The notes under the pieces: model-generated
The model's database searches: none
Told to the model about the DNA's origin: nothing
The model's input: only the letters and a program-made list of their open reading frames with translations
Translations under genes and position numbers: made by a program
DNA from: Cellulomonas xylanilytica
Lineage (GTDB): Bacteria; Actinomycetota; Actinomycetes; Actinomycetales; Cellulomonadaceae
Assembly: GCF_007989805.1 (NCBI RefSeq)
Contig: NZ_BJUB01000013.1
Location: forward strand, 85,498 to 149,497
DNA length: 64,000 bases
Direction of reading: 5' to 3'
In this document: positions 8,804-22,340 of the stretch, one piece after another
Layout of the letters: every line of letters begins with the position of its first letter
How positions within the stretch are numbered: position 1 is the first letter of the stretch

Positions 8804-9169
8804 CTACGCCTCGGTCCGTCGTCGAGACCGCCGTGCCGCTGTCTCGAGCGCCGCGTCGAGGTCCGCGCCCAGGAGGGCGAACGGCCGGGTGGCGGCAGGC
8901 GGCAGGGCGCGGACGACGATGCCGGCGTCAGCGGGCATCGATGCCAGCCGAGCACGGACCAGCTCGCGCAGACGACGCTTCACCAGGTTCCGCGTCACCG
9001 CGGTCCCGACCGCCTTGGACACGACAAGACCGACCACCGGCCCGGAGGGCGAGTGATCGGTCCTGGTCGTCAGATGCACCACGAGGGTGTCCCGTCCGCC
9101 GCGCGCGCCTCGGCGCACCGCCTGCTCGAAGTCGGCAGCGCGGCGCATGCGGTGCGCAGCGGACAGCAC
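8804..9169 (-). CDS. rnpA: Ribonuclease P protein component
   Basis: Protein subunit of RNase P, which trims the 5' leader from tRNA precursors. With the GTG start at 9169 the product is 121 aa, the normal size, beginning [21 protein letters not shown] as RnpA proteins do. The RNA-binding [11 protein letters not shown] motif lies at about residues 61-71. The same frame stays open well upstream through rpmH, but that part is a shadow. It sits 11 bp after rpmH and 7 bp before yidD. Confidence 0.93.
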   Translation of the reverse strand: MLSAAHRMRRAADFEQAVRRGARGGRDTLVVHLTTRTDHSPSGPVVGLVVSKAVGTAVTRNLVKRRLRELVRARLASMPADAGIVVRALPPAATRPFALLGADLDAALETAARRSRRRTEA

Positions 9170-9180
9170 CGACGGTGGTG

Positions 9181-9318
9181 TCAGGCCGAGAGCTCCGCGC
9201 GGCCCTTGCGACGGCGAGCCGCCAGGATCGCGCGGCCGGCGCGGGTACGCATACGCAGACGGAAGCCGTGGGTCTTGGCCCGGCGCCGGTTGTTCGGCTG
9301 GAAGGTGCGCTTGCTCAC
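9181..9318 (-). CDS. rpmH: 50S ribosomal protein L34
   Basis: A 45-residue basic protein starting at GTG with [20 protein letters not shown], followed by [19 protein letters not shown], the universal L34 signature. It is the first gene of the minus-strand origin operon. Confidence 0.98.
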   Translation of the reverse strand: MSKRTFQPNNRRRAKTHGFRLRMRTRAGRAILAARRRKGRAELSA

Positions 9319-9461
9319 GAGAGTCTCCAAGTACATCGGGTGGGTCTCGCATGTGCCGCGCGACCAGGTTCAGGCTGCCGAGATCGAACTGCTCCCAGGA
9401 CACGCATCGCGTGCGTGCGGCGTCAGGGCGCGCCAGCAGGGGCCATCGAGAAGGCTGCAAT

Positions 9462-9491
9462 ACCGTACTTCCCGCCGTACTGGCCGGTCAA
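9462..9491 (-). promoter_or_regulatory. rpmH promoter
   Basis: On the minus strand TTGACC (9486-9491) and TACGGT (9462-9467) are separated by 18 bp, a good housekeeping-sigma promoter. The RNA start would lie about 135 bases before rpmH. Confidence 0.65.
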
Positions 9492-9734
9492 ATGCGCGCG
9501 ACTCGCCGGGACGATCCTCTCACGTGGGTCGTCGACGTCACCCCGCAAGGCCCTCCCCGGGCCAGCCCGCGGCCACTAGCATCGGTCATCGTCGCCGGGG
9601 GCACGCAGCCTGTGGACCACGACGTCGTGGACGGCTGCCGGGTGCGACGACGAGCAGCTCCAGAACGGCGCCCGACAGGCCGTCCTCATCGTGTCTGAGC
9701 ACCTATGACATCGCCGTGACCAACTGCTCACAGG

Positions 9735-9755
9735 TGTGGACAAGTGTGTGGACAA
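9735..9755. promoter_or_regulatory. two DnaA boxes upstream of dnaA
   Basis: TGTGGACAA occurs at 9735-9743 and again at 9747-9755; its complement TTGTCCACA is the actinobacterial DnaA-box consensus. The position 54 bp before dnaA suggests autoregulation. Confidence 0.85.
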
Positions 9756-9808
9756 CGCCGGTCGTGCGAGACTCGACCACCCACGCGATCGAACAGCTGA
9801 GGTAGCAC

Positions 9809-11353
9809 GTGTCACAGGACGAAGAGCTCTCCCGGGTCTGGGGTCACGTGGTGTCGACCCTGGAGTCGAGTCCGGACATCACACCCCGCCAGATCGCCTT
9901 CGTCAGGCTCGCGCGGCCGCTGGGGCTCCTCGACGGCACGCTCCTGCTGGCTGTCGGCAACGACCTCACCAAGGACTACCTCGAGTCGCGCGTCCGCGGT
10001 GAGGTCACCGCGGCCCTGAGCTCGGCCCTCGACCGCGAGGCGCGGTTCGCCATCACGGTCGACCCGGACCTGGCCGAGGACGCCCCACCGGCGCTGCGCG
10101 TCGTCGGCTCCAACGGGGACCAGCGGCACGAGCCGTACAGCCAGTCGCGCGACGAGCGGGAGGCCGACGAGGCCGACGCTCGCCGGGAGGCCCGTCCCGA
10201 CCTGTCGCTGGTGTCGGACGACGGGGAGGACGACCGCGACGACCAGGTCCGTGAGCGCCGGTACGGCGGCCGCAACGACGACCGTCCCCCGCCGGCGAAC
10301 CGGCGCATGCCTGCGGAGCCTGCCCGACTGAACCCGAAGTACCTCTTCGAGACGTTCGTCATCGGGAGCTCGAACCGCTTCGCGCACGCCGCCGCCGTCG
10401 CGGTGGCCGAGGCGCCGGCGAAGGCCTACAACCCGCTGTTCATCTACGGCGACTCCGGGCTGGGCAAGACGCACCTCCTGCACGCGATCGGGCACTACGC
10501 GCAGAACCTCTACCCGAGCGTGCGGGTGCGGTACGTGAACTCGGAGGAGTTCACCAACGACTTCATCAACTCGATCAGCGAGGGCAAGGCCGGCGCGTTC
10601 CAGCGGCGCTACCGCGAGGTCGACGTGCTCCTCATCGACGACATCCAGTTCCTGCAGGGCAAGGAACAGACGATGGAGGAGTTCTTCCACACGTTCAACA
10701 CCCTGCACAACGCGAACAAGCAGGTCGTGATCACGTCCGACCTGCCGCCCAAGCAGCTGAACGGCTTCGAGGACCGGATGAGGTCGCGCTTCGAGTGGGG
10801 GCTGATCACCGACGTCCAGCCGCCCGACCTCGAGACCCGCATCGCCATCCTGCGCAAGAAGGCGGGCAGCGAGCGGCTGCAGGCGCCACCAGACGTGCTC
10901 GAGTACATCGCGAGCAAGATCTCGACGAACATCCGCGAGCTCGAGGGTGCGCTGATCCGGGTCACCGCGTTCGCCAACCTGAACCGCCAGCAGGTCGACC
11001 TGTCGCTCGCGGAGATCGTCCTCAAGGACCTCATCACCGACGACCAGACGACGGAGATCACCGCGACGCAGGTGATCGGCCAGACGGCCGCGTACTTCGG
11101 GCTCAGCATCGACGACCTGTGCGGGTCGAGCCGCTCGCGTGTGCTCGTCACGGCACGGCAGATCGCCATGTACCTGTGCCGCGAGCTGACGGACCTGTCC
11201 CTGCCCAAGATCGGGCAGGCGTTCGGCGGCCGCGACCACACGACGGTCATGCACGCGAACCGCAAGATCCGTGAGCTGATGGCGGAGCGTCGGTCGATCT
11301 ACAACCAGGTCACCGAGCTGACGAACCGGATCAAGCAGCAGAACAGAGGCTGA
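9809..11353 (+). CDS. dnaA: Chromosomal replication initiator protein DnaA
   Basis: DnaA binds DnaA boxes in oriC, opens the duplex and loads the helicase. The 514-residue protein has domain I (1-80), a long acidic/charged linker typical of actinobacteria (about 100-170), the AAA+ domain with Walker A GDSGLGKT (214-221) and Walker B LLIDDIQF (about 272-279), and the C-terminal DNA-binding domain with the [15 protein letters not shown] signature. It starts at GTG with GAGG six bases upstream. Confidence 0.98.
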   Translation: MSQDEELSRVWGHVVSTLESSPDITPRQIAFVRLARPLGLLDGTLLLAVGNDLTKDYLESRVRGEVTAALSSALDREARFAITVDPDLAEDAPPALRVVGSNGDQRHEPYSQSRDEREADEADARREARPDLSLVSDDGEDDRDDQVRERRYGGRNDDRPPPANRRMPAEPARLNPKYLFETFVIGSSNRFAHAAAVAVAEAPAKAYNPLFIYGDSGLGKTHLLHAIGHYAQNLYPSVRVRYVNSEEFTNDFINSISEGKAGAFQRRYREVDVLLIDDIQFLQGKEQTMEEFFHTFNTLHNANKQVVITSDLPPKQLNGFEDRMRSRFEWGLITDVQPPDLETRIAILRKKAGSERLQAPPDVLEYIASKISTNIRELEGALIRVTAFANLNRQQVDLSLAEIVLKDLITDDQTTEITATQVIGQTAAYFGLSIDDLCGSSRSRVLVTARQIAMYLCRELTDLSLPKIGQAFGGRDHTTVMHANRKIRELMAERRSIYNQVTELTNRIKQQNRG

Positions 11354-12060
11354 TCCGGGCTGAGCCAGCCTCAGTTATCCACAGTTGTCCACAGGTACCT
11401 GGGGACACTTGTGACGCGGTTCACCCATTCGGCGCATCGCCCGTTGCTGCCGACCTCAGGTAGCGACCCGACCTGCGGATACGCCATCAAACGGACATCA
11501 GGGGACCAATGTGCACGTTCACAAACGGTCATCGCGGGCGTCACGGGATGAGACAACTCTCACCGTCGAAACGATATGAGTCCCTTGACTCGAACCTTCA
11601 CCCTCCGGATGAGACATGCATGGGACGAATCTCCACACCTGTGTACTCACCTGTGGACGACGGTGGATGACACGCCATCGACGTGTGGACGGCACACCGG
11701 CGACCGGTGGACGCAGACGTGCCCGTCGCCGGCCGTCCACGGTCGTCCACCGGGCGTCCGGATCCGCCCACACCCCGGGTGCACAGGCAGATCGCGGCGT
11801 GACCTGCACCGACGCCGACGATCCACACAGTGCACAGGACCGATGACGACGATGACACTTCTCTAGGTGGGGGATCCACACACCGCCAGAGGACCCGGGC
11901 CGACCCACGGGCCACGACGAACGACACGGCTGTGGTTGTCATCCCCCTGCCCGTACCGAGCGTCGGACCACTCGCGTAGTGTTCGCCTGACGCCTGCCTG
12001 CCTGGACCTCGCACGAACCCGTGACGGCAGCCGGCAGGCCAGCTCGACGAGAGGTGAGGT
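11354..12060. other. oriC: oriC (dnaA-dnaN intergenic origin of replication)
   Basis: The 707 bp between dnaA and dnaN contain TTATCCACA (11375-11383) and TTGTCCACA (11385-11393) side by side, TGTGGACGA (11652-11660, the complement of the strong box TCGTCCACA), TGTGGACGG (11684-11692), TCGTCCACC (11733-11741), CGATCCACA (11819-11827) and GGATCCACA (11872-11880). The comparatively AT-rich stretch at about 11480-11640 is a candidate unwinding region. Location and box density match known actinobacterial origins. Confidence 0.9.
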
Positions 12061-13191
12061 ATGAGGTTCCGGGTCGACCGTGACGTTCTCGCGGACGCCG
12101 TCACGTGGACGGCGCGCAGCCTGCCCACTCGGCCGCCGGTCCCTGTCCTGGCGGGTGTGCGCCTCGAGGCCGACACCACGGGCACGGTCCAGCTCTCGAG
12201 CTTCGACTACGAGGTCTCCGCACGGTCGCAGATCCCCGCCGACGTGAGCGAGGCCGGCACCGTCCTGGTCTCGGGCCGCCTGCTCGCGGAGATCTCCCGC
12301 GCCCTGCCGGACAAGCCCGTCGACGTCGTGCTCGACGGCACCAAGGTCGTCGTGACCTGCGGTGCGAGCCGCTTCACGCTCCTGACGATGCCGGTCGAGG
12401 ACTACCCGAACCTTCCGGTCATGCCTCCGACCACGGGGACGGTCGACGGCGACGAGCTCACCCACGCGGTCGCCCAGGTGTCGGTCGCCGCCAGCCGGGA
12501 CGACACGTTGCCGCTGCTCACAGGCGTGCGGGTCGAGATCGAGGGCGAGAAGGTCACGCTGCTGGCCACGGACCGCTACCGCCTCGCGCTGCGCGAGCTG
12601 ACATGGAAGCCGTCCTCGCCGGACATCTCGACGGTCGCCCTGGTCCGTGCCCGGACCCTGTCCGACGCGGCGAAGTCGCTCGGCAGCGCCGGGTCCGTCA
12701 CGGTGGCGCTGTCCACCGGTTCCGGCGTCGACATGATCGGGTTCGAGGCGGCCGGCCGGCAGACCACGAGCCTCCTGGTGGACGGCGACTACCCCGCCGT
12801 GCGACGGCTCTTCCCGGATGAGACCCCCATCCACGCCGTCGTCAGCACGCACGCCCTGGCGGACGCCGCCAAGCGCGTGAGCCTCGTCGCCGAGCGCAAC
12901 ACCCCGATCCGGCTCTCGTTCAGCGAGGGGCAGGTCGTGCTCGACGCCGGCCAGGGCGACGACGCGCAGGCGTCCGAGGCCCTGGAGGCGACCCTCGTCG
13001 GGGACGACATCTCCGTGGCCTTCAACCCGCAGTTCCTGCTGGACGGCCTCGGTGCGCTGAGCACGACGTTCGTGCGGCTGTCGTTCACGCACCCGAACAA
13101 GCCGGTGGAGTTCACGGGCCAGGAGTCGCTCGAGGGCGAGGACAACCCGGAGTACCGGTACCTGCTGGTCCCCATCCGCTTCGCCAGCTGA
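12061..13191 (+). CDS. dnaN: DNA polymerase III sliding clamp (beta subunit)
   Basis: The beta clamp encircles DNA and tethers the replicative polymerase. The protein has the normal 376 residues and three repeated domains, with family segments LLTMPVEDYPNLP and LLTGVRVEIEGEKVTLLATDRYRLA, and ends in EYRYLLVPIR, the usual C-terminus. GAGAGGTGAGGT precedes the ATG. Confidence 0.98.
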   Translation: MRFRVDRDVLADAVTWTARSLPTRPPVPVLAGVRLEADTTGTVQLSSFDYEVSARSQIPADVSEAGTVLVSGRLLAEISRALPDKPVDVVLDGTKVVVTCGASRFTLLTMPVEDYPNLPVMPPTTGTVDGDELTHAVAQVSVAASRDDTLPLLTGVRVEIEGEKVTLLATDRYRLALRELTWKPSSPDISTVALVRARTLSDAAKSLGSAGSVTVALSTGSGVDMIGFEAAGRQTTSLLVDGDYPAVRRLFPDETPIHAVVSTHALADAAKRVSLVAERNTPIRLSFSEGQVVLDAGQGDDAQASEALEATLVGDDISVAFNPQFLLDGLGALSTTFVRLSFTHPNKPVEFTGQESLEGEDNPEYRYLLVPIRFAS

Positions 13192-13263
13192 CCGGCGCGC
13201 GGCGAGCCGCGCCTTCTTGCGGCACAGTGAGACGGGCGACAGGCACCGAGAGAGGGCACAAGC

Positions 13264-14193
13264 ATGCACATCGGTCTGGTGGGTCTGGGCAAGATGGGTG
13301 CGAACATGCGCACCCGCATCCGCGCGGCGGGCATCGAGGTCACGGGGTACGACAGGAACCCGGACGTCACGGACGTCCCCTCGCTCGAGGCGCTGGTCGA
13401 GGCGCTTCCCGCGGGTGAGCGCGTCGTCTGGGTGATGGTGCCGTCGGGCGTCATCACGGACAGCGTCGTCAACGACCTCGCCGGCCTGCTGACCGCGGGC
13501 GACATCCTCATCGACGGCGGCAACTCGTACTACCAGGACGACCAGAAGCACGCCGACGTCCTTGCGCGGACGGGTGTCGACTTCCTCGACGCCGGTGTCT
13601 CGGGCGGCGTCTGGGGGCTCGAGAACGGGTACGGCCTCATGGTCGGCGGGGACCCGGACGTCGTCGCCAAGGTCATGCCGGTGTTCGACGCGCTGCGTCC
13701 GGAGGGCCCGCGGGACGAGGGCTTCGTGCACGCCGGGACGGTGGGTGCCGGCCACTTCGCCAAGATGGTCCACAACGGCATCGAGTACGGGCTGATGCAG
13801 GCGTACGCCGAGGGCTACGAGCTGCTGGCCGCGAAGGACCTGGTCACGGACGTGCACGGGACCATGCGGGCGTGGCAGCGGGGCACCGTCGTGCGGTCCT
13901 GGCTGCTCGAGCTGCTGGTCAAGGCCCTCGAGCAGGACCCGGGCCTCGGGGAGATCGACGACTGGGTCGAGGACTCCGGCGAGGGTCGCTGGACGGTCGA
14001 CGAGGCGATCGACCTCGCGGTCCCGGCTCCGGTCATCTCGGCGTCCCTGTTCGCGCGCTTCGCGTCCCGCCAGGAGGAGAGCCCGGCGATGAAGGCCGTC
14101 GCGGCGCTGCGTCAGCAGTTCGGCGGGCACGCGGTGAAGCCGGCGGGCACCACGGGGCCGGTCACCGGTACGCCGCCCTCGCAGTCGCTGTAG
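13264..14193 (+). CDS. gnd: 6-phosphogluconate dehydrogenase, short NAD-type (decarboxylating)
   Basis: Oxidises and decarboxylates 6-phosphogluconate to ribulose 5-phosphate. The 309-residue protein is of the short type. It shows the Rossmann motif [12 protein letters not shown] (4-15), the substrate-binding [14 protein letters not shown], and catalytic [14 protein letters not shown] containing Lys and Asn of the active site. In many actinobacteria this gene sits between dnaN and recF, as here. Confidence 0.93.
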   Translation: MHIGLVGLGKMGANMRTRIRAAGIEVTGYDRNPDVTDVPSLEALVEALPAGERVVWVMVPSGVITDSVVNDLAGLLTAGDILIDGGNSYYQDDQKHADVLARTGVDFLDAGVSGGVWGLENGYGLMVGGDPDVVAKVMPVFDALRPEGPRDEGFVHAGTVGAGHFAKMVHNGIEYGLMQAYAEGYELLAAKDLVTDVHGTMRAWQRGTVVRSWLLELLVKALEQDPGLGEIDDWVEDSGEGRWTVDEAIDLAVPAPVISASLFARFASRQEESPAMKAVAALRQQFGGHAVKPAGTTGPVTGTPPSQSL

Positions 14194-14203
14194 CCGGGGA
14201 CAG

Positions 14204-15385
14204 ATGTACGTCGCCCACCTCTCCCTGACCGACTTCCGCTCGTACGCGCAGGTCGAGCTGCCGTTGGACCCGGGGATCACCGCGCTCGTCGGCCCCAACG
14301 GGCAGGGCAAGACGAACCTGGTCGAGGCGATGGGCTACGTCGCGACGCTCGGCAGCCACCGGGTCCCGACGGACGCGGCGCTGGTGCGTGCGGGGACGTC
14401 CCGTGCGGTGGTCCGAGCCAAGGTGGTCCGCGAGCTGGAGCCCGGACGCCCGCGCTCCACGCTGGTCGAGATCGAGGTCACGCCGGGCAAGGCGAACCGC
14501 GCGCGGGTGAACGGCGGCTCGCCCACCCGGGCGCGCGACGTGCTCGGCATCCTGCGCACGGTGCTGTTCGCACCGGAGGACCTGTCGTTGGTCAAGGGCG
14601 ACCCGGACGGCCGCCGGCGCTTCCTGGACGACCTGCTGGTGCAGCTGACGCCGAGGGTCGCCGGGACGGTGGCCGACTACGACCGGGTGCTGCGGCAACG
14701 GTCGGCGCTGCTGAAGTCGGCGGCGGTGGCACGCCGGGGAGCCGGTGCGGACCTGCGCACGCTGGACGTCTGGGACGCCAAGCTGGCGCAGACCGGCGCG
14801 CAGATCATCGTCGCCCGGCGCGGCCTGGTCAGGGCGCTGGCACCGCACGTCGAGAAGGCGTATGCGCAGGTCAGTGCCGGTCAGGGCGACGCGATCGTGA
14901 CGTACAAGGCGTCCCTGGACGCGGTGCTCGAGATCGACGACGAGACGGCCGGCGTCGAGCTGGTCGAGGCGCAGCTGCTCGAGGCGATGGGCCGGCTCCG
15001 CAGCAAGGAGATCGAGCGCGGCGTGAGCCTCGTCGGGCCGCACCGGGACGACCTGGTGCTCACGCTCGGCGGGTTGCCGGCCAAGGGGTACGCGAGTCAC
15101 GGGGAGTCGTGGTCGTTCGCGCTGGCGCTGCGGCTGGCCTCCTACGAGCTGCTGACGCGTGGCGACGAGATCGCGGGCGGTGACTGGGGGCCGGACGGTG
15201 AGCCCGTGCTGATCCTCGACGACGTGTTCGCGGAGCTCGACGCGCGTCGTCGTGACCGGCTCGCGGAGCTCGTCGCGCCCGCCCGGCAGGTCCTCATCAC
15301 GGCGGCGGTGGCCGACGACGTGCCGGCGCCGCTGGCCGGTGCACGGGTCGATGTCATGGGCGGCGAGGTGGCCCGTGTCCTCTGA
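14204..15385 (+). CDS. recF: DNA replication and repair protein RecF
   Basis: RecF loads RecA at single-strand gaps with RecO and RecR. The 393-residue protein has the SMC/ABC-type N-terminus with Walker [11 protein letters not shown] (about residues 30-39), the signature region around [28 protein letters not shown], and Walker [17 protein letters not shown]. It starts 10 bp after gnd and overlaps the next gene by 11 bp. Confidence 0.96.
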   Translation: MYVAHLSLTDFRSYAQVELPLDPGITALVGPNGQGKTNLVEAMGYVATLGSHRVPTDAALVRAGTSRAVVRAKVVRELEPGRPRSTLVEIEVTPGKANRARVNGGSPTRARDVLGILRTVLFAPEDLSLVKGDPDGRRRFLDDLLVQLTPRVAGTVADYDRVLRQRSALLKSAAVARRGAGADLRTLDVWDAKLAQTGAQIIVARRGLVRALAPHVEKAYAQVSAGQGDAIVTYKASLDAVLEIDDETAGVELVEAQLLEAMGRLRSKEIERGVSLVGPHRDDLVLTLGGLPAKGYASHGESWSFALALRLASYELLTRGDEIAGGDWGPDGEPVLILDDVFAELDARRRDRLAELVAPARQVLITAAVADDVPAPLAGARVDVMGGEVARVL

Positions 15386-15935
15386 GGAGCTGTTCCCGCA
15401 GCCCAGGGCGACGGACACCCCGCTGCGGGACCTGGTCGACCTGACCCCGCCGCGCCAGGTGGCGCTCGGTGCGCTGGGCCGCGCGAAGGCCGCGGCCGCG
15501 CAGCGGGGGTACCGGCCGGGCGACCCCGCGCGTCGCCGGCCGCTGGTCCCGGTGCAGGTGGGGACGGCCGGGCCGGGCGCACGCGACCCCCAGCTCGTCG
15601 GCTCGACGGTCAGCGGGCTGCTGGACCAGCTCGGTGGACCGTCGGACCAGGTGGCCGGCGTGCTGAAGCACCGGTGGTCGGAGCTCGTCGGCCCGCAGGT
15701 GGCGGAGCACTGCGAGTACGTGTCGTTCGAGGGCGGGGCGCTCACGCTGCGGGCGCACTCGACGTCCTGGGCGACCCAGCTGAAGTTCCTGACGCCGGCG
15801 ATGCTGGGGCGGTTCGCGGCGGACCTCGGCGACGGTGTCGTCGTGGAGATCACCGTGCTGAACCCCGGCGGGCCTCGGTTCAGGACGGGTCCGAAGCGTG
15901 TCCAGGGGCGGGGCGAGCGCGACACGTTCCGCTGA
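15375..15935 (+). CDS. DUF721/DciA-family protein
   Basis: A 186-residue DUF721 protein; the family includes DciA, a loader of the replicative helicase in bacteria that lack DnaC. The conserved core runs from about residue 80 to 170 ([21 protein letters not shown], then [17 protein letters not shown] helices), after a variable basic N-terminus. I place the start at GTG 15375, overlapping the recF stop by 11 bp; the longer frame upstream is a shadow of recF. Its constant place between recF and gyrB supports a replication role. Confidence 0.88.
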   Translation: MSSEELFPQPRATDTPLRDLVDLTPPRQVALGALGRAKAAAAQRGYRPGDPARRRPLVPVQVGTAGPGARDPQLVGSTVSGLLDQLGGPSDQVAGVLKHRWSELVGPQVAEHCEYVSFEGGALTLRAHSTSWATQLKFLTPAMLGRFAADLGDGVVVEITVLNPGGPRFRTGPKRVQGRGERDTFR

Positions 15936-16117
15936 TGGAGGACGAAGCCGCGGGTAACACGGTTCTGGCTGCTCCACCAGGTAGACTACAAAGGTCATTC
16001 CTGGCGCATCTGTGCCGCCTTCCAGACCAGAACTCCAGCGTCATGGAGTGATCCGATCCGGCGAACCTCGATCGGCGCCCTCCGTCGCGTGTGAGAGCTT
16101 GAGGAGCACCACCGCCC

Positions 16118-18154
16118 GTGGCCGAGCAGAGCACGTCCCCGTCCAGCACGACGACGACCACCAAGGACGGCAACGGCGGGTACGACGCCAGCGCGATCAC
16201 GGTGCTCGAGGGCCTCGAAGCCGTGCGCAAGCGACCGGGCATGTACATCGGCTCGACCGGTGAGCGCGGCCTGCACCACCTGGTGTCCGAGGTCGTCGAC
16301 AACTCCGTGGACGAGGCGCTGGCCGGCTACTGCGACCACGTCGAGGTCACGCTGCTGCCCGACGGCGGCGTGCGCGTGGTCGACAACGGCCGCGGCATCC
16401 CGGTGGCCATCCACCCGACCGAGGGCCGCCCGACGGTCGAGGTCGTCATGACGATCCTGCACGCCGGCGGCAAGTTCGGCGGCGCGGGCTACGCGGTCTC
16501 CGGCGGTCTGCACGGTGTCGGCATCTCCGTGGTGAACGCGCTGTCCACGCGCGTGGAGACGGTGGTCAAGCGCGACGGCTTCACGTGGCAGCAGAACTTC
16601 TCCGACGGCGGCAAGCCGCTGGGCGAGCTGCAGAAGGGTGAGCCCACCGACGAGACCGGGACCTCGCAGACCTTCTGGGCCGATCCCGCGATCTTCGAGA
16701 CCACCGAGTACGACTTCGAGACCTTGCGTGCGCGCTTCCAGCAGTACGCGTTCCTCAACAAGGGCCTGCAGATCTCGCTGACCGACGAGCGCCCGGAGCA
16801 CGTGGGCACCGGGGACGAGGTCGCGGGCGACGAGGATGCCGCACCGACGTCGCGCAACGTCACGTACAAGTACGACGACGGGCTGGTCGACTACGTCAAG
16901 CACCTCAACAGTGCCAAGAAGGTGGAGGTCGTCCACCCGGAGATCATCGACTTCGAGTCCGAGGACACCGAGCGTCGGATCGCCGTCGAGATCGCCATGC
17001 AGTGGACCAACGCTTACTCCGAGTCGGTGCACACGTACGCGAACACGATCTCCACCACCGAGGGCGGCACGCACGAAGAGGGCTTCCGCGCCGCGATGAC
17101 GTCCCTGATCAACCGCTACGCGCGCGACAAGGGCATCCTCAAGGAGAAGGACGAGAACCTCACGGGCGACGACATCCGTGAGGGGCTCACCGCGGTCATC
17201 TCCATCAAGCTGGGCGAGCCGCAGTTCGAGGGCCAGACCAAGACGAAGCTGGGCAACACCGAGGCCAAGACGTTCGTGCAGCGCGTGGTGAACGAGCAGC
17301 TCGGCGACTGGCTGGACTCGCACCCGAACGAGGCACGGGACGTCATCCGCAAGTCGATCCAGGCCGCGGCCGCCCGCATGGCAGCACGCAAGGCCCGGGA
17401 GGCCACGCGCCGCAAGGGTCTGCTCGAGTCGGGCGGCATGCCGGGCAAGCTCCGGGACTGCCAGTCGAGCCGCGCCGAGGAGTGCGAGGTCTTCATCGTC
17501 GAGGGTGACTCGGCCGGCGGCTCCGCGGTCCGCGGGCGCAACCCGCGCACGCAGGCGATCCTGCCGATCCGCGGGAAGATCCTCAACGTCGAGCGCGCGC
17601 GGCTGGACCGAGCGCTGGGCAACCAGGAGGTCCAGGCGCTGATCACGGCCTTCGGGACGGGCATCGGCGAGGACTTCGACCTCGAGAAGCTGCGGTACCA
17701 CAAGATCGTGATCATGGCCGACGCCGACGTCGACGGTCAGCACATCCGGACCCTGCTGCTGACGCTCCTGTTCCGGTACATGCCGAACCTCATCACGCAC
17801 GGCCACGTGTACATCGCGCAGCCGCCGCTGTACCGGGTCAAGTGGGCGAACGCCGACCACGACTACGTCTACACGGACCGGGAGCGCGACGCCGTGGTCG
17901 CCGACGGCCAGGCCAACGGCAAGCGGCTGCCGAAGGACAACGCGATCCAGCGGTACAAGGGTCTGGGCGAGATGGACTACCAGGAGCTGTGGGAGACGAC
18001 CATGTCGCCCGAGCACCGCACGCTCCTGCAGGTCACGCTCGACGAGGCCGCGGCGGCCGACGAGATCTTCTCCATCCTCATGGGCGAGGACGTCGAGTCC
18101 CGCCGCTCGTTCATCCAGCGCAACGCGAAGGACGTGCGCTTCCTCGACATCTGA
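16118..18154 (+). CDS. gyrB: DNA gyrase subunit B
   Basis: ATPase subunit of gyrase, which introduces negative supercoils. The 678 residues include the GHKL ATPase domain ([20 protein letters not shown] at about 27-46, HAGGKFGG and [14 protein letters not shown] for nucleotide binding), the transducer, and the Toprim domain with EGDSAGGSA at about 463-471 and [10 protein letters not shown]. The start is GTG. A TAGACT -10-like element stands at 15982-15987 in the 182-bp upstream gap. Confidence 0.98.
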   Translation: MAEQSTSPSSTTTTTKDGNGGYDASAITVLEGLEAVRKRPGMYIGSTGERGLHHLVSEVVDNSVDEALAGYCDHVEVTLLPDGGVRVVDNGRGIPVAIHPTEGRPTVEVVMTILHAGGKFGGAGYAVSGGLHGVGISVVNALSTRVETVVKRDGFTWQQNFSDGGKPLGELQKGEPTDETGTSQTFWADPAIFETTEYDFETLRARFQQYAFLNKGLQISLTDERPEHVGTGDEVAGDEDAAPTSRNVTYKYDDGLVDYVKHLNSAKKVEVVHPEIIDFESEDTERRIAVEIAMQWTNAYSESVHTYANTISTTEGGTHEEGFRAAMTSLINRYARDKGILKEKDENLTGDDIREGLTAVISIKLGEPQFEGQTKTKLGNTEAKTFVQRVVNEQLGDWLDSHPNEARDVIRKSIQAAAARMAARKAREATRRKGLLESGGMPGKLRDCQSSRAEECEVFIVEGDSAGGSAVRGRNPRTQAILPIRGKILNVERARLDRALGNQEVQALITAFGTGIGEDFDLEKLRYHKIVIMADADVDGQHIRTLLLTLLFRYMPNLITHGHVYIAQPPLYRVKWANADHDYVYTDRERDAVVADGQANGKRLPKDNAIQRYKGLGEMDYQELWETTMSPEHRTLLQVTLDEAAAADEIFSILMGEDVESRRSFIQRNAKDVRFLDI

Positions 18155-18256
18155 GGAGTGAGCGCAGCGAGCCCCGGAAGATGTCGACAGAGAACGCAGT
18201 CATCTGAACCGCCTCGCACCACGGACCACGAGCAAGCACCGACGTAAGGAACAACG

Positions 18257-20859
<2,603 letters not shown>

Positions 20860-20863
<4 letters not shown>

Positions 20864-21789
20864 CCGATTCCACGCCCCCCTCGATACCGCCGCGCAAGCG
20901 CCCGACGACTCCGACGACCACCGGTCGTCAGACGACCTCTGCGCCGCGCACGGGATCCGGACCGACGTGGAGCGACAGCGAGGACGCCGCGACGCAGGTG
21001 CCCAACCTCAACGGTTCCAACGGGTCGGCCGCGTTCACGGTTCCGGCGAGCGTGATGCCTCCGACGGCGACGCCGACGCGCACCTCCACGTCGACGGCGC
21101 GGACGTCGGCGCCGATCCGTCCGGATCGTCCCGAGACGACCACCGCCACCGCCACATCTCCACAGGATCGTGACACGCCCGTCGCCGCCTCCACCGACGA
21201 GCACGACCCGCCGTCCCCGATGATGGTGGCGGTGGACACCGCCACCGTCTGGCTCAAGCGAGCCGGAGTCGCCACGTCCGCCGCGATCGCCGCGGCAACC
21301 CGACCCCGCCCCAAGGAGCCGTCCATGACCACCACCCCGGCGGCGCCTCGGACGGCGACCTCGTCCGACAACCTCACGGGTGCGCGGCCGGGCACGGGAC
21401 GCATCCCGACGGTCGGCTCGCACGGTGCGCCCCGCCGGGTCCGGCTCGCCATCTCGCGAGTCGACCCCTGGTCGGTCATGAAGCTGTCGTTCCTGCTGTC
21501 GGTGGCCATCGGCGTGATGATCGTCGTCGCGGCCGCGGTCGTCTGGTTCACGCTCAACGGGCTCCAGGTGTTCACCAAGGCGGACGACCTGGTCACGCAG
21601 ATCACCGGGACCGAGAGCGGGATCGACATCCTGCAGTACGTCGAGTTCCAGCGGATCATCTCGGGCGCGACGCTCATCGCGGTCATCGACGTCTTCCTGC
21701 TCACCGCCCTGGCGACCATCGGCGCGTTCCTCTACAACATCGTGGCGGCGCTGGTCGGCGGCGTGCACGTGACCATGACGGACGAGTGA
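20860..21789 (+). CDS. DUF3566 membrane protein
   Basis: Conserved actinobacterial gene downstream of gyrA. The 309-residue protein has a long low-complexity Thr/Pro/Ala/Ser-rich N-terminus (about 1-185) and a C-terminal DUF3566 domain with two membrane segments (about 206-230 and 268-295). The core [22 protein letters not shown] and the spacing between the two segments are characteristic. It overlaps gyrA by 4 bp, so is translationally coupled. Function is unknown. Confidence 0.9.
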
Positions 21790-21797
21790 TCGCCGGT

Positions 21798-21827
21798 TTG
21801 GGTGGCGCCCCTGCCCTGGGGTAGTCT
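21798..21827 (+). promoter_or_regulatory. promoter of tRNA-Ile
   Basis: TTGGGT (21798-21803) and TAGTCT (21822-21827) with an 18-bp spacer, 32 bp before the tRNA. Confidence 0.5.
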
Positions 21828-21859
21828 CATCCGGCGCCACTGCGGCGCGCGTAGTGCAC

Positions 21860-21933
21860 GGGCCTATAGCTCAGACGGTTAGAGCGCTTCCCTGATAAGG
21901 AAGAGGTCACAGGTTCAAGTCCTGTTAGGCCCA
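21860..21933 (+). tRNA. tRNA-Ile (GAT)
   Basis: 74 nt with acceptor stem GGGCCTA/TAGGCCC, D-loop AGCTCAGACGGTTAGAGC, anticodon loop CTGATAA reading GAT, and T-arm ACAGGTTCAAGTCCTGT. The CCA end is not encoded. Confidence 0.97.
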
Positions 21934-21955
21934 CTCCCGACCCGTGGGGGAACCG

Positions 21956-22075
21956 ATGAAGAAGCTCCTGCTCCTGGTGGCTGCGGCCGCCATCGGATTC
22001 GTCGTGTGGCAGAAGTACACGCAGGATCGCGACGAGCGAGACCTGTGGGCAGAGGTCACCGACACCTTCGAGTGA
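21956..22075 (+). CDS. DLW-39 family microprotein
   Basis: A 39-residue protein (the length that names the family) with a hydrophobic N-terminal segment after KK (LLLLVAAAAIGFVVW), then YTQDRDERDLWAEVTDTFE, containing the DLW motif. The family occurs in actinobacteria between tRNA-Ile and tRNA-Ala downstream of gyrA, exactly the setting here. GGGGGAACCG precedes the ATG. Function is unknown; it is probably membrane-anchored. Confidence 0.92.
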   Translation: MKKLLLLVAAAAIGFVVWQKYTQDRDERDLWAEVTDTFE

Positions 22076-22100
22076 CGGTCCGCCCGCTGGTCGCGGGCAC

Positions 22101-22176
22101 GGGGCCATGGCGCAATTGGTAGCGCACCTGCTTTGCAAGCAGGGGGTTAGGGGTTCGAGTCCCCTTGGCTCCACCA
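22101..22176 (+). tRNA. tRNA-Ala (TGC)
   Basis: 76 nt with acceptor GGGGCCA/TGGCTCC, anticodon stem-loop CCTGCTTTGCAAGCAGG reading TGC, T-arm AGGGGTTCGAGTCCCCT, and an encoded CCA. Confidence 0.97.
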
Positions 22177-22340
22177 TGAGTGGTTCGTAGCGTCCGCGCC
22201 GGCCCCCGCCCGCGCGCGCGACGGTGCCGTCCGTCAGGCGCTACCCGATCGCGCCCTGGATCTGCGCAAAAGCCCCAGATCGACCGCCTCGTGTGGGATA
22301 CGGTCTCGGTCGGACCAGCAGGTACACGGCAGGGGGACTC

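Larger units (their letters stand above)
9319..9808. other. rpmH-dnaA divergent intergenic region
   Basis: These 490 bp hold the divergent promoters of rpmH and dnaA. I see a good rpmH promoter (9462-9491) and two direct DnaA-box sequences (9735-9755) near dnaA. A possible dnaA -10 (TATGAC at about 9705-9710) has no clear -35 partner. No gene is evident. Confidence 0.8.
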